64,000 bases of DNA from Pseudofabraea citricarpa (lineage: Eukaryota; Ascomycota; Leotiomycetes; Helotiales; Dermateaceae): positions 496,001-560,000 of the forward strand of contig JAPWGK010000004.1 in assembly GCA_029641185.1 (NCBI GenBank). The letters are read 5' to 3'. Position numbers and translations under genes: made by a program. Below the pieces are notes generated by a model. That model was not told where the DNA came from and made no database searches. It was given only the letters and a program-made list of their open reading frames with translations. Numbering within the stretch: position 1 is the first letter of the stretch; each line of letters opens with the position of its first letter. Below, in pieces: positions 33,305-46,144 of the stretch.

Positions 33305-36300
33305 GATAGAGCAGTGTGAGGGGTCCTACAACGTGTATATCAACCAGCCCAAAAACCCAACGCAACCCACAACCAGCTCTGGTCTCCAACACACAGAAAC
33401 TTCAGCGCTTTCCTGCTCGGCCACGTCTATATGCTCGGATTAGGCTGTGTAGAGGGTTTCCCTAGGTGCTGAAAATATCGAAGAGGCTCGGGGCGGTGTC
33501 CGCGGGGTACGACAGAACCAACAATTCCGTGCCGACGTTTATTCCAGCGCTGGAAAACGGAGGTATAAGGTCGCAAAAACTCGAGTTTCTCTTTGGCACA
33601 ATGGACGGCCGTTTAACCTGTTCCGGTCAGTATAAGTCAAGGCAAAATATGTCAATAATAGCCTTGCATGGAGACTGAGTGGGCCGTTCGTGTCTACCAG
33701 AACGTACCGAAGTTTTCCGCCAATTAAGGGTCTACGAAGTATCACACCAAACACCGCGACTACTAAGTGTTCCTGGCGGGGCAATAAGTAGGAACCACAG
33801 TCAGCCGGGCAAGTGACCTGCTAATGCTGGAACTCTGTGGTGCTGGTGGTGAGATATGGGTGAGTTCTTGAGCTGGACGTGGTTCCATACAGCGACTCTC
33901 GAGTTGACCCTTTCACAGTGTTAGCGATGAGTAACAACCCTTGCACACCACCGAGCCGCCATATGATGATGTACCTGCGGCAGTAGGGATGTGAAGCGAA
34001 AGATGACGCGAATACGGGGGATTCTTTGAATAGAGTCTAAATAGGGGCGTTCTGCTGATGTATTCTCCGTTGCGACAGGATGTCGGCGGACGAACTGCTA
34101 CGGGCGGACTATTGGATTTTGTTTCCTGTGGCCTCTGTTGCCTTTGCCAGGAATGCCAGATGTCGGAAACAACGGAGGCATGCAAGAATGCTCAAGAACA
34201 CCCATGCACGATCGTGATCCGATGCTGCAAGCTCTGCAGGAGGGGGTCGCACGCCGGATGGCCACAGCTCCTCTACTGCTGTACTCCACGCAGTCCACGC
34301 AGTGCCCGAATCGGATGTCAATCCCTGTCTGGGGACCGAAAGAAGCTCAGTGAAACGGACGGAGAATAGGATGAGGATTCTGACGTCCAGGTTGGATCGA
34401 GAGAGGAGAGAGGAGACAGGAGAGAGGGAGGAGTATTGCTTGCGAGTCAATCATCCAGGCCCAGGACCCAGGACTGGCGAAGGGAGAGCCTTTGGGGCGT
34501 TGACCCTTGGGGAGCTAGAAAAAGGGGAGAGCTGGTGGTGGTTGGATGATGGATGTACTGCCCTCCTTGGGCGGTGGCAGGCGCAATGCGATGGCAGCAC
34601 GTTGCGGGTTGAGAGGTGTAAGAGGTAAGAAAGAGGATCTGCTAGTGCAGGGGCATTGCCCATGTAATAATACAGAGTCAGTAGTGAATGACATGATCTT
34701 CTCAAGTCCTCCGTCATGATTCACTTCTATGACATTATTGCATGTCAGAGGGCTCTTCTTCGTTGAAGCTCTCTGTGCTCTCACTGCTCTGTACCTCTCT
34801 ATCGGATCGAACGCCCGCTGCCGTAAATATAGAACGAGGCTGAGCCATTATTTACTTTTTCTCTCAACACGAGATGCAGAACGAGACGGCAATGGCGCCG
34901 GTTTGGGCGATCCCGATGTTTCTTAATAATCATGTCGTACTTTTTAGTGGTATTATTCTGGGGATGTGCTGTAGCATTATGTACGAAAGTACACACATAC
35001 ACACTCTCTCCCTCCTCTTCCCTCTATCTCTATCTCTCTTGTCTACCTACATCCATAACAATAAGCGACTGACTAACTCAAGGTTTCGGCACGGTGGGCT
35101 TTGGCTTCACCGTGTACAACACACCTTGTAAGCCAAGATCCGATAAAAAGAATCCATCTGGTTTTTCTCCGTAAAATGTCGATTTTGTTAAAAGGTTAAC
35201 CGCATTATTAATGTTTAAGGAGGGAGAAGTGGGTCGCAGCAAGATAAAGCTTACTAGCCACAAGTATTTGGCTATTTCCATTTGCTTCCCCAGATAATAA
35301 GCTTAATCTTAATATTGTGTTCGGCCTCAGAGGATTCTACTTTTTTCCTCTCGCCCACCAGTCCGTGCTAGTTCATTTGTCCTAAGCCGAATGAGTTGTC
35401 CGGTGGGGCCGGCAAAGAGACAACAAAGACGGCCAAAGGTCAGAGAGCCTCCAAGTCACAGTAATAATGCAATGCAACGCTTCTCCACGCTACAGAAGTG
35501 TACAACGCAGACAGTGAGTGAGTGAGTGAGTGAGTGAGTGAGTGGGATGGAGTTTGGGCAGGAGTGCGGCATGGTATTGAGACAAGCCGTCATGTTCGTA
35601 TTTGTTTCTGTAGATCTCTTGGGTGTGTGGTGTTCTCGTGATTTGTACAGTACGAGGCGAGTCGATCGCCTCGTCAACGAACAAACAGACGGAAGCTGAT
35701 CTGTTTTTAGCCTTTGCGGGCTTTTGGTGGCAAAGACTAAGAAGCACAAGCGAGCAAAACATCTCCACTGGCTCTGGCTCTGGCTCTGGCTCTGGTTCCA
35801 GGGGTCGTTTGTCGTTTGTCCCGTCGCCCGTCGCCTTCAGTGCACAATGACTGGAGGGGCGCATCGAGATGCTTGATACATTCCCCGACCACCACCACCA
35901 CCACAACCACAAACCACAAAATCCCCATCCCTATCGTTACTGTTCTGCATCACAGATTCATCATTCGTTTATCATCCATTTCTCCCTTCCGCTGTCCACT
36001 GCCCACGGGCGCAACACTCGCTCTCGTATTCTTGCATCCGTATCCACCCACAGTCGCTTCCCCATAGTCCGGCCAATCCAACAGCCCTTTTCTCTCAGCA
36101 ACCCCTTCCGAGAAACATAATTCTGCCTCTGACCTGAGAGGTCCTGGATAGAGCCTTATATATTGTTACCTACCGGGGATCGAGAGGAAGTCGCAATCGA
36201 CTTTCCGCAATCCAACCCTTGACCCCGAAGTTGCATCAAGCGTTTCGCTGCCTTGATTGAGGTCGTGGTCGTCCAAGGAACAGCATTCGCACCAGGCTTA

Positions 36301-36570
36301 TTGGCAGGGATACAATATACTATCACCCAAACAAACAACCCTTACTTCTTCACCACGTCCTGCGACCATTCTGTATGTACCATCTCAATGCTCCCTATCA
36401 TCTCATGACATTCTCGTTCCTTTCGACTGCCTTCGAAGTCTCTGGCACCATAAGAAATCCCAGACCAACACCCTAGACGTCACTCATTGCCAGACCAAAA
36501 GCAAAATGAAGTAAACTCGCAAAGAAGAGGGGTATCTCAGGACTTTGCTGACACCCATTACTCTAGAGAA
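33305..36570. other. divergent intergenic region between the chitin synthase activator and the chitin synthase
   Basis: This 3.3-kb region has no recognisable gene. Many short frames overlap at 33900-34800 and 35450-36340, but none has family content. The part next to the chitin synthase (about 35850-36570) is rich in C/T tracts and CCACCACC, suggesting a long 5' leader. A GTGA microsatellite and CTCTGG hexamers lie at 35514-35795. A two-codon upstream ATG (ATG AAG TAA) is at 36505. Confidence 0.5.
35514..35545. repeat. (GTGA)n microsatellite
   Basis: About eight perfect GTGA units in a row. A second short array of CTCTGG units (about five) lies at 35769-35798. Confidence 0.9.
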
Positions 36571-39500
36571 ATGTCGATGCCACAACGGCCCGAGGCCAGC
36601 GAGTCTCCAGTCCGCGAACAATACCGCAGCTCGCCGTCCCGACGCCCTAGACAGCAGGATGAGGAAACTGGTTATTATGCTGTATCCGGCGCGCCTCCTA
36701 TGTCTCCCTCAAAGCATCGCCGGCATCAGTCCAGGTCATCATTCGCAGATACTATAACCCCAACCCCTACTACCGAACTCGCACCACTTTCACCTACCGG
36801 CCGCTCGCAAACACCGTTGGATAATCAGGTCTCGAGAAAGAGGAGTCTTATTCGTCCGGAAAGGAGTAGGATAGATCAAAACCACCCCAACTACCACTAC
36901 CGCCAACATGCGGCGAACATGAATGTGTTGCCGTCTTCCACAGGGAATGATCCAATACTAGAAGATTTGGAAGTAGATGCAGCCACCACCGAAACTTCGG
37001 GTCTCCGTACCTCAAATGATGCACCATCTGATACAACACCCCCACGGAGGAAAAGGACGCGCAGAGGGAATGGTGCTGGCCCCGCAGATGCTGTATCATC
37101 CGAGAAGGCAGGTCTTGCGCCTCGACAGCGCCAAAAGCTTACTCGGGAGAGGACCAGAAAAATGAAGATGACAAAGGAAGAAAAAGAACGACAAAAGCAA
37201 CTGGACTATATCAAGCCCCCTAGTTTATGGAACGTCTACTGTGCTACGGTCACATTTTGGTGTCCTGATTTTGTCCTACGATGTTTTGGCATGCCAGCAC
37301 GAGCTCAACAGCGAGCTTGGCGGGAGAAGATGGGTCTAATCAGCATCATCCTCATGATCATGGGCTTCGTAGGGTTTCTAACCTTCGGATTCACGGCAGT
37401 CGTTTGTAAAAACGGAGGAGGAACACGAATGCGAATTAATAAAGTTGACCCAGGAAACATGATCTTCCATGGCAAAGCATACAACTTACTAGAATCACAC
37501 CATCCAGCTGCAAGAGGCATTCCGAATCAAGCGAACGTATTGTGGGATCTCCCCGAGAAACATGCTGGTCAAGATGGCAGTTTCTTGTTTCAGAACGTCA
37601 ATGGTAAATGCAAAGGTCTCATAACACTGAGCGAAAATTCAGATGTTCCCACCAATGATGACGGCGACCTTGCGTGGTATTTCCCATGCACTACGTTCAA
37701 CCAGGATGGATCCACCGCTCCCAATACTACCATCCCATATTATCTAGGCTATTCTTGCCATACGACAGCTCTCGGACGAGATACATTTTACAAGGACTTG
37801 CGAACCTCTGGCGACGTCTTTTTCACCTGGGATGATGTCAAAAATGTCTCCAGAAATTTGATGGTCTATTCTGGCAATGTTCTCGATTTGGATCTATTAA
37901 ATTGGTTTAACTCGTCCCAAGTCCAAATTCCGCAACTATGGACTGAGATTGCTGACAGAACTCATTCTGAAAATGCTGCAGTCCATGGCAAGGACGTTAC
38001 ACACGCATTTCAATCGTCCGAGTCCAAGCATATGGCTCAGTGCTTTGAGCAGATTATCAAGGTTGGAGTTGTGGATACTGCAAGTGTCGGTTGCATAGCA
38101 TCCAAAGTGGTACTTTATGTATCGTTGGTCTTTATCCTTTCCATTGTGATTGCCAAGTTCCTGCTTGCTATCGTATTCCAGTGGTTCTTGAGCCGCAAAT
38201 ATGCTGCTGCCAAGACCTCGCAGTCTACCAATTCTAAGAAACGCAATCGTCAGATCGAAGACTGGTCAGACGACATCTATCGTGCACCTCCAAGGATTGC
38301 AGGCGATCCTAGCAGTACTGTTGCTGGGTCAGACAGAATGAGCAAGAGAGGTAGCACTTTTTTGCCCCACACCTCACGCTTTAGCAGTCCATATGTTGGT
38401 GATCGGTCTTCACGATTGGGTCGTCCTCAGCCTACAACCATGGCCAGTCAGAGCTCGACTGCACAGCTTGTGCCTCCGAACCCTACTTTCCGACAAGATT
38501 CTATCCGCAACAGTATAATCCAATCCGACTCGCAACAGTATGGTACTGTCAGTGACTTTGAAGGTCCTGGCCCTGCTGGTTTTATCCACGAAGCTGTGGT
38601 CCCTCAACCACCCGCCGATTGGCAGCCTTATGGCTACCCACTGGCTCATGCTATCTGTCTTGTTACCGCTTACTCCGAGGGCGAGCTTGGTATTCGTTCA
38701 ACCCTCGATTCCATTGCCATGACCGACTATCCCAACAGCCACAAGACCATACTTGCTATCTGTGATGGTATGATTAAAGGACAAGGCGAGACAATGTCAA
38801 CTCCAGATATCATTCTGAGCATGATGAAGGATCATGCTGTTCTCCCTGACGAAGTCCCTGCCTTTTCTTACGTTGCCGTCTCTAGTGGATCCAAGAGACA
38901 CAATATGGCAAAGGTCTATTCAGGCTTCTATGATTATGGTCATAACTCTTCCATTCCATTAGACAGACAGCAACGTGTACCCATGATGGTTGTCGTTAAG
39001 TGCGGTACCCCGGATGAAGCAAAAAAGAGCAAAGCAGGAAATCGAGGCAAGCGTGACAGTCAGATCATTTTGATGTCATTTTTGCAAAAAGTTATGTTCG
39101 ACGAGCGAATGACTGAACTTGAGTTCGAGATGTTCAATGGACTGTGGAAAATTACAGGCATTTCACCAGATTTCTACGAAGTCGTGCTTATGGTTGATGC
39201 AGATACCAAGGTCTTTCCTGACAGCTTGACACACATGATCTCTGCCATGGTCAAGGACCCAGAAATCATGGGACTCTGCGGTGAGACCAAGATTGCTAAC
39301 AAGAGGGCCAGTTGGGTTTCCGCAATTCAGGTGTTCGAATACTTCATCTCTCATCATCTTTCAAAATCATTCGAATCGGTTTTCGGAGGTGTGACATGTC
39401 TTCCAGGATGTTTCTGTATGTACCGGATCAAGGCACCAAAAGGCGGACAAAATTACTGGGTTCCTATCCTAGCCAATCCGGATGTCGTCGAGCACTATTC

Positions 39501-40317
39501 CGAGAATGTTGTCGACACGCTCCACAAGAAAAATCTCCTACTCCTCGGTGAGGATCGTTATTTGTCGACATTGATGCTACGAACATTCCCCAAACGTAAA
39601 CAGGTCTTCATACCTCAAGCGGTTTGCAAAACCACTGTTCCGGAAACTTTCGCTGTCTTATTATCTCAACGACGTAGATGGATTAACAGTACTGTCCATA
39701 ATCTCATGGAGCTGGTCTTGGTCCGAGATCTCTGTGGTACTTTCTGTTTCAGCATGCAGTTTGTTGTTTTTATTGAACTAGTCGGCACCCTTGTTCTACC
39801 TGCCGCTATTGCCTTCACTTTCTACGTCGGTAAGTAATTTCGTGCCCTGCCGTAACCCAAATTCTAACACCACGTAGTAATTGATTCCATCATTCATACG
39901 GTGCAAGTAATTCCACTTGTCCTTCTTGCTCTTATTCTCGGTCTTCCCGCCGTACTCATCGTTTTGACTGCCCATCGTTGGTCTTACGTGGTGTGGATGT
40001 TCATCTACCTCCTCTCACTCCCTATCTGGAATTTCGTTCTTCCGACGTATGCATTCTGGAAGTTTGACGATTTCTCCTGGGGTGATACTCGCAAGACAGC
40101 TGGCGAAAAGACCAAGAAGGCCGGTATTGAGTACGAAGGTGAATTTGATAGCTCGAAGATTACGATGAAGAGGTGGGGCGAGTTTGAGAAAGAAAGAAGG
40201 CTAAGGAACCAGGCCTACGGGTATAGCAGTAAGGATAACATGAGCGTTGCGGGTAGCAATTGGCCACCTGCTCATGGCCATGGTCATGGTGGGTACGAGG
40301 AGTACTCTGATATTTAG
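36571..40317 (+). CDS. class IV chitin synthase (Chs3-like)
   Basis: Two exons (36571-39829, 39878-40317) give 1232 residues, normal for class IV. It polymerises UDP-GlcNAc into chitin at the plasma membrane. The N-terminal 220 residues are disordered and basic; two hydrophobic segments follow at about 223-239 and 252-275, then a cytochrome-b5-like extracellular domain ([15 protein letters not shown]), a membrane span at about 512-540, and the glycosyltransferase-2 core: [10 protein letters not shown] (D876, D878), [10 protein letters not shown] (E994, D995, R996) and QRRRWINST (1033-1041). More membrane spans and a [13 protein letters not shown] tail follow. The frame is open upstream to about 36487 but has no ATG before 36571. 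An alternative first exon at 36505-36509, spliced to 36567, would add only two residues (MK-E). It is divergent from the Skt5-like activator gene. Confidence 0.95.
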
Positions 40318-42339
40318 TTGCATGTGTGTTCGTACAAAGCATTGGGCGGTTTAATGAATGCATGGTTGGAGGCACCAAAAATTGGTTGCAATGGGTAGGA
40401 TTGGGATTGAAGGGCGTCTGTCTATTTTTTCGCTGCACATATGCTGGGGGTGTTTGTCCCCGTCTTTTACATAGACCTTTTGTATTAATGCATCGATTTC
40501 ACCTCGAGACTCTTATCTAATCAGAAATTTAAATGCTTGCTTAGTATTTGTTCCGGTCAGATTGGTAAACAAGTCGCTCTATTTTTGTCCCACAAATTGC
40601 TACTACTTCCAACTACCCATATCTCAACATACCCATCTATTCAAATATTATATATTACACATTCACCACTCATGTTGCTGGACTAAGAAAGAACTATGTG
40701 TAGTACATTGGCATACTAAATTTCTCCTGGTCTGGGAACTTTCGAAGTTCCTCTGAGAGAACTTTTAACCTGCTACATAAATAAAGTAGTGTGCTCAACC
40801 AGGCTGACACATCTACCACCGGAGCTGCAGATTGATCGGTGTTCTATTTTGGACTCTGTTCCAAAAGATATTGCCAAGTGGCAAAACTACTTTGGGATCT
40901 TCTAGTATTAACATGAATAACCATCTGCTGTTGGGTACAGGGAAACCAACTGTTCACATCGACTTCTCACGTATACGTGGTCTAGTTAGAGCCCTTGGCC
41001 TACACTTCTCGGGTGCTACCAAAAAGATTCTGAGAAGTCGAAATTTGGTAGGTTATGAGATTGAGAAAGGGGAGTTTTAGACGCGGAGGATGGTCGGATG
41101 ATGATTGGTTACAGCCAGGCAAGAGCTTGCTGTGCAGTCTTTTACGAGAAGGAGGAAGATGCGATCAAGTGAGCAAGCTAATGAGCTACATGTAGGAATG
41201 CGAGGAAAACTTGTAAATCTAAATCCCCTGGCAAAGAAGATCTTCAGACGACCTTCTGAAGCTCGGAAATACCGTGCTGCATTTGCTCGATAACACCTAC
41301 GGCCATTCGATCTCTCAAGCCATCTTAAGCTTAAAACCCCGCTTCCACAATGTTGCAAGAGGGATGAGGTGTTGAAAGAGCCTCCTATAGGATACGTGGA
41401 GGTTGTTGGACAGAGAAGGACATTTCGGTATATTAGAAATATATCGGCCTTGCCCCATCACTTTCTACTTGGCAACAGACCTACTTCTTAGGGACTAACA
41501 TATCATTCGACTTCGCTGGTGGGGTTTGAATAATTTTGGGTTTTATTTTCGTTATTGAAAAGTCCAAGTATATTTGAGAGGGTTGGCTCTTCCTCCGTGG
41601 TTACAACGAAGACTCGGCGCTCCGAACACCAATGATCGTAAACAAACCTGTCTTGACTTGGAGTAGGAAAGTACGGCGAAGCAGAAGACTCGCCCTAGAA
41701 GTTTGTAGTAGGTGTAGAGAAGACTCCAAGCACAAATCATTCCAGACCTTGAGTTAAGGAAAAGCTAGGCAAAAACAAAACCGCCGGTAAGACTCGAAAG
41801 AAGGCATGAAAAGTTACAAGTACTCATCCAAGATAGAATAACAAAGAACAGAATTTTAAACCAGGGTACGTAGAGGTACCTCTATATTGAGGACCCAGGA
41901 GAGCGTACAAGACATGAATCCGTAGAGTCATAAACTCATAGCAATCGCCGAGTAAAAAGCCTCCTGTAATGAAATAGTTGAAAAGACAGTTCTGCACATG
42001 CACGTGCACTACATCATTTGCATTAGGATGTAAACATGGCAAGCAATCGATGTTTCCCCCATGCCGTACAATAACAATGAAACAACCAGCCTCCACTCCA
42101 TTCCTGACTCGATAAGGTCGACTCATGTCTACTGAAGCAGCAACCTGTCGCGCAGTCTCCCTGCTTAGGCCCGCTCAACACATCAGAATGCCCTGCTCTA
42201 ACAAATAAACAGTCCTGGACTTTCACGTTCATCTCGACACACAATATACAGGTCGGTCAAAAGCCGAATCAGAAACGCCGTGCGCCATCCCGTCTTCTCC
42301 TATCTTCGCTCTCTATCTTGTACGCATCTGAATCGTTGG
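40318..42339. other. intergenic region after the chitin synthase
   Basis: Two kilobases with no recognisable gene. The left part is the 3' region of the chitin synthase gene and the right part that of the subunit-f gene; they converge here. The open stretches at 40832-41080 (plus) and 41077-41358 (minus) have no family features. Confidence 0.5.
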
Positions 42340-42751
42340 TTATGAGAGGGAGATGGCTCCCCTCCTGTTCTCGCGATAGTGAAGGAAAGCCTGGAATCCG
42401 CAGCCAGCAACAAACACCTAACCCCACGGATTAGCAAAAAGCTCAATGCACCACGCAGAGACACTGGGACGTACAGCATAGACGATCACGGCAGAGAAGA
42501 CGGTTGCCGCGACGGCTGGACCATCGACTGGATCCTCGGTCGAGCCCATCATAGAGTGGTGGTTCGACTTAAAGAGCGCGCCGATAATGGAGAGGATCAC
42601 AATGCCGAAGACTGAAATGACGATGCTGTACGAGTATGTATGTCAGCATAGCTGTTACTATGTAGGTATGCTCAGCTCGCGCTGGTTGGCGGGCTGGGAG
42701 GAGAGAGCTTTACCAGATCCATGCCTGGCCGACTCCAACGACGGGCTTCAT
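42340..42751 (-). CDS. V-type proton ATPase subunit f (YPR170W-B-like membrane protein)
   Basis: Three small exons on the minus strand (42714-42751, 42475-42625, 42340-42417) encode 88 residues; introns are 88 and 57 nt. The protein starts MKPVVGVGQAWI, continues after the first intron with VISVFGIVILSIIGALF (first membrane helix), a short loop KSNHHSMMGSTEDPVDGPAV, and a second helix VFSAVIVYAVFVAGCGFQ spanning the last intron. Length, two-helix topology, and the NHxSxxGSxxDPxDGPAV loop match yeast YPR170W-B as I remember it. That protein is subunit f of the membrane Vo sector of the vacuolar H+-ATPase, related to animal RNase kappa. All junctions keep frame, and the stop is TAA at 42340-42342. 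None of the three exons alone is long enough to be noticed. The gene is isolated: about 2 kb on the left and 3.4 kb on the right are empty. Confidence 0.87.
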
Positions 42752-43464
42752 TTTGGCAGATTGCTGTGTACGGGTCTTGGTATGCGAATGTAGGTTGGGT
42801 CACGCTCGTCGTTAGGGCGAGTCGATAGAATTGGGATTTCGAGCTGATGGAAAGCTCGTCATGGACCTTGGATATCGAGAGGTCGATATGGCACTATCAT
42901 GGATACCTTGGATATAAGGCAGTGAGACGTTGATGCCTTGGCGTTGGTACTTGAGTACCTACTCGAGTACCTTAACGAGACATTGTCCTTTTCACTATCG
43001 ACGCTGATACAAAAGAACACGGGAAATCACACTATGGCTTCTGTTACTACGAACAAATAGAAATTCTCTCTCACCTTGTCTGTATCATATCAAGATGCGC
43101 ATTGCAGCTCTCCCAAGTAATGCAGTCCGTCGTCCATCAGCCAAGTGCTGCAGGAGCTTCAACTTCCTACCTCATGCTACCATCGAGCTCGATGTCTCTT
43201 GTCGGCTTTACTTCTTTTGTTGGTTTCTCTCTTTTCTTCCTCTTTTTCTCGTCGTCAAATTTCCTTCGAATTTGTTTGGTCATCTAATCCCGGGTTTTAA
43301 ACGTGCAAAGTTGCATTTTCTTAAAGAGGCCACTAGAACAGCCTTTCTGAGTAGAGTCTCGAAAGATGACGTCGAGGATTGAACAACCAAGCATGATTGC
43401 TACCGTCTCTGACAGTGTTTATGATACCATGCAAAGAGTATGAGGACATCTTCTTTTCCCTCAA

Positions 43465-43500
43465 CTCTTTTATTTTTTTCTTCTTTTTTTTTTCTTTTTT
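43465..43500. repeat. T-rich polypyrimidine tract
   Basis: A run of T with interspersed C, over 30 bases long, with no reading-frame meaning. Confidence 0.8.
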
Positions 43501-44897
43501 GGCTGATCCCAGGCATAGGAAGATGACATGGGATTGCTGAACTTTCAAAGAATATGCATAGTAGCTTTCAACTGTGCTAGAAAGCCGAAACGAAAGAAAA
43601 GAAAAGAGAAGGGGTGGAAACCGAAGGCAACTTCCCATTGTCCGGGTCGTATTTGGATATTAGGTCTAGGCCTTCTTGGAATTGTTCATAATATACAGCC
43701 TATTTATCCAGAAACAAGCTGGCAGGTACCATACGTGACAGAAGGGAGGTCGGCACCTTGATCCAGAGTCTCAACGGAGGGGCGAAGTTGAAACTATGAT
43801 CTCATCCTGGCTAAGGAGATACCAGATACATGCTTGGTAAGGTGGTACTCTACCAGCAAAGAGATTCCGAAGGTTCATTCACGCTAGAAACTCGCTCTAG
43901 CATAAGAACTAGGAGAGTCTACTGACGATTTGCGGGGATTCTTATTAACCGATCGATGAGAGAACTCCCGAGAGTCATACTTTTCCACTTCAGGGCAAAT
44001 TAATTAACTTATTCTGTGGGTTCAAGATTTCATTCTCAAATTCAATATGTATATATATAAACAGGCTATAGTGGTGGCTCATCGGATCTAGTCATCTTTC
44101 TCCAAATTCTTCTTTCGACGATGCTACATAAGCGAGACTGTGGTCATCTCTCCTGGTATATTACACCGTGAGCATATTTGTCGTCTCGGCTCGTCTCTAG
44201 CTTTCAGAAATCGAGATGCCGAACTCCAGGGCAAATTTCCCTTCAATAGTCAACGAGCCCAAGGCCAAGTCCTTACGAGCATCATGTGATGGAATTCATA
44301 GCTGTCGCAAAAGTGCGGTAGCGGATGGCACAGCCGTTCGGGGCCATGGGCATCCGAGGTTGACACTCTCGTAAAGAGGCTAAATAGCCTCAAGCTCTCG
44401 CTTTGTCGGTTTGATAATATGCAATGTCATTTGGGGGTCAGCACCAACGGATGTCAGTGTACAGTATGAAGTTCTCTAGCCATTTAGGCGAACGAGGTGA
44501 CATATGTACAAGTCATCCAGGCCTTCCTTGTGCTATCAAATGCAGATGGAGATGATAATTCTTGGCGCTGGCCATAACAGTAAAGCAATGCCCAATGCGG
44601 ATTTGGCAGAAAGCTTGGCATAAGCTTATCGTGTTTCTGAGGGGTTCTCTGGTGATGGGCTGACTGTTTGTTTCGTCTCCTGCATCCAAAGTTTCTACGG
44701 TGCTCTAAGCTTCTTCCAAAGGGTCAGAGGTGAGGCATGAAACAGAAGAGCTCGGTATCCGGAGGCACTTCCTCGGACGCTCTAGAAGACAAGGGGGTCA
44801 AGGGCCCTGGATCTCGTATTCCAAATATTTGTAATAGAGCTGTGAGGTGGGTAATTATAGCAGCCGATCTCCTTTGGCCAAGGATATCCCATTTATG

Positions 44898-44911
44898 GTA
44901 CTGTACAGTAC
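44898..44911. repeat. 14-bp perfect palindrome GTACTGTACAGTAC
   Basis: A self-complementary GTACTGTACAGTAC. Similar TGTAC-containing motifs recur in the region 56.9-60.7 kb; see findings. Confidence 0.8.
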
Positions 44912-45093
44912 GGCACGTAGCATGCTCGCCTGCACCGTACTAAGTTTACTCTCTTGTCGGCGCCTAAAGTGTGCATCCAACAAAACAAGCGACGGCGCCC
45001 CACGATAGATCCGTTTGCTGCTGGAAAGAGATAGCTCTTGAAACAACAACAACCAAAGAAATGACAGAAGTTGCAAAGGTTGCGATGGCGGAT

Positions 45094-45116
45094 CCAAGCC
45101 CAAGCCCAAGCCCAAG
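45094..45116. repeat. AAGCCC hexamer repeat
   Basis: About four tandem copies of CAAGCC/AAGCCC. A second array of GGCTCA units (three to four copies) is at 45293-45320. Confidence 0.8.
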
Positions 45117-46144
45117 CGCTGGCCAACAAAAGTGCAACAAGGGGCTGCCCCGGATGAACCGAAGATCAGCGCTTGGACACCACCAGCCTATCGATTAGCC
45201 GAAAAGCTTGGTATGACAGTTGTTTCCCACTGGGCGTCTCCATCCCCAATCAACAAAACACACCAACCATCTCCTTATTGCTATACTCAGCTCCGGCTCA
45301 GGCTCAGGCTCAGGCTCCGTCACATCCCTGATCCAACTCCATCTTTCTGTACGCTGGCGGCTCTTCTCCTGCTGCCACTCACTTGATCTGCAGGCTCAGC
45401 CTCAGGGGTGATAATAATAATTTAACAACACCAAGCCAAGTGCTGGTGTTGCGGGGTCTTGCAGTGAGTTGCTAGTCTTCCCGCCACATGTTTTACTGGC
45501 TAATTGGCACAGCAATATGTCTGCCTCTTAATGATTGGGAGAAAATGGCGTCGTTTGGGCTTTTACGATGTGAAGTTCGGAAACTAGTGCTCTGTTGGTG
45601 TGAAACAAACAAACACCGATGATGGCGACGTGGGTACGTCCGTACAGTCAGTGAGTGATGCTGTACCTGTGCCTCCCACCGAAACAATCCCTGTCCGCGC
45701 GTGGAGATGTTCTAGAGAAAGGAACCAGCCTCATCCGCTCAGTCAGTGACAACAGCTGCTGCACGGAGAATCTGCAGGTGGGCGCAGTAGTGTGTGTTGA
45801 CCAGACTCTCTGGATCTTGTATAAGACATCAATGTCGCGCCTTCATTCAGGAGAGGTGTGTCTTTGTTTACCCTTTCACCAGATATTCACTCCAATTTCC
45901 CAGCGCCCATCACACGCTCGCTTCTCCATTGAGTTTGGCGATCGACCTCCACATTTGCTCACTTCCAGCCCCCTTGCGCCTTCCCCTGCCCGGTATGTCA
46001 TCTCCCCCTGGAAAGTTCCATTTTCTCCCAAAAGACTAAAGTAAAGTATCCAGCCCCGCCAGTTGGTTCCTCATAGAAGTAAACATCCTCTTCTCCGCTT
46101 CCAACATCTCTACTCGCCCTCACACATACATCAATACATACAAG

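Larger units (their letters stand above)
42752..46144. other. long gene-free region with simple repeats
   Basis: About 3.4 kb with no recognisable gene. It contains a polypyrimidine/T-rich tract at 43465-43500, a GTAC palindrome at 44898-44911, an AAGCCC tandem repeat at 45094-45116 and GGCTCA repeats at 45293-45320. The last 300 bases are the C-rich promoter and leader of the SOD-like gene. Open frames such as 44855-45115 (minus) and 45655-46044 (plus) lack family content. Confidence 0.5.

Noticed and set aside
36487..36570. Upstream extension of the chitin synthase frame
   Set aside because: Begins with TTG and has no in-frame ATG before 36571.
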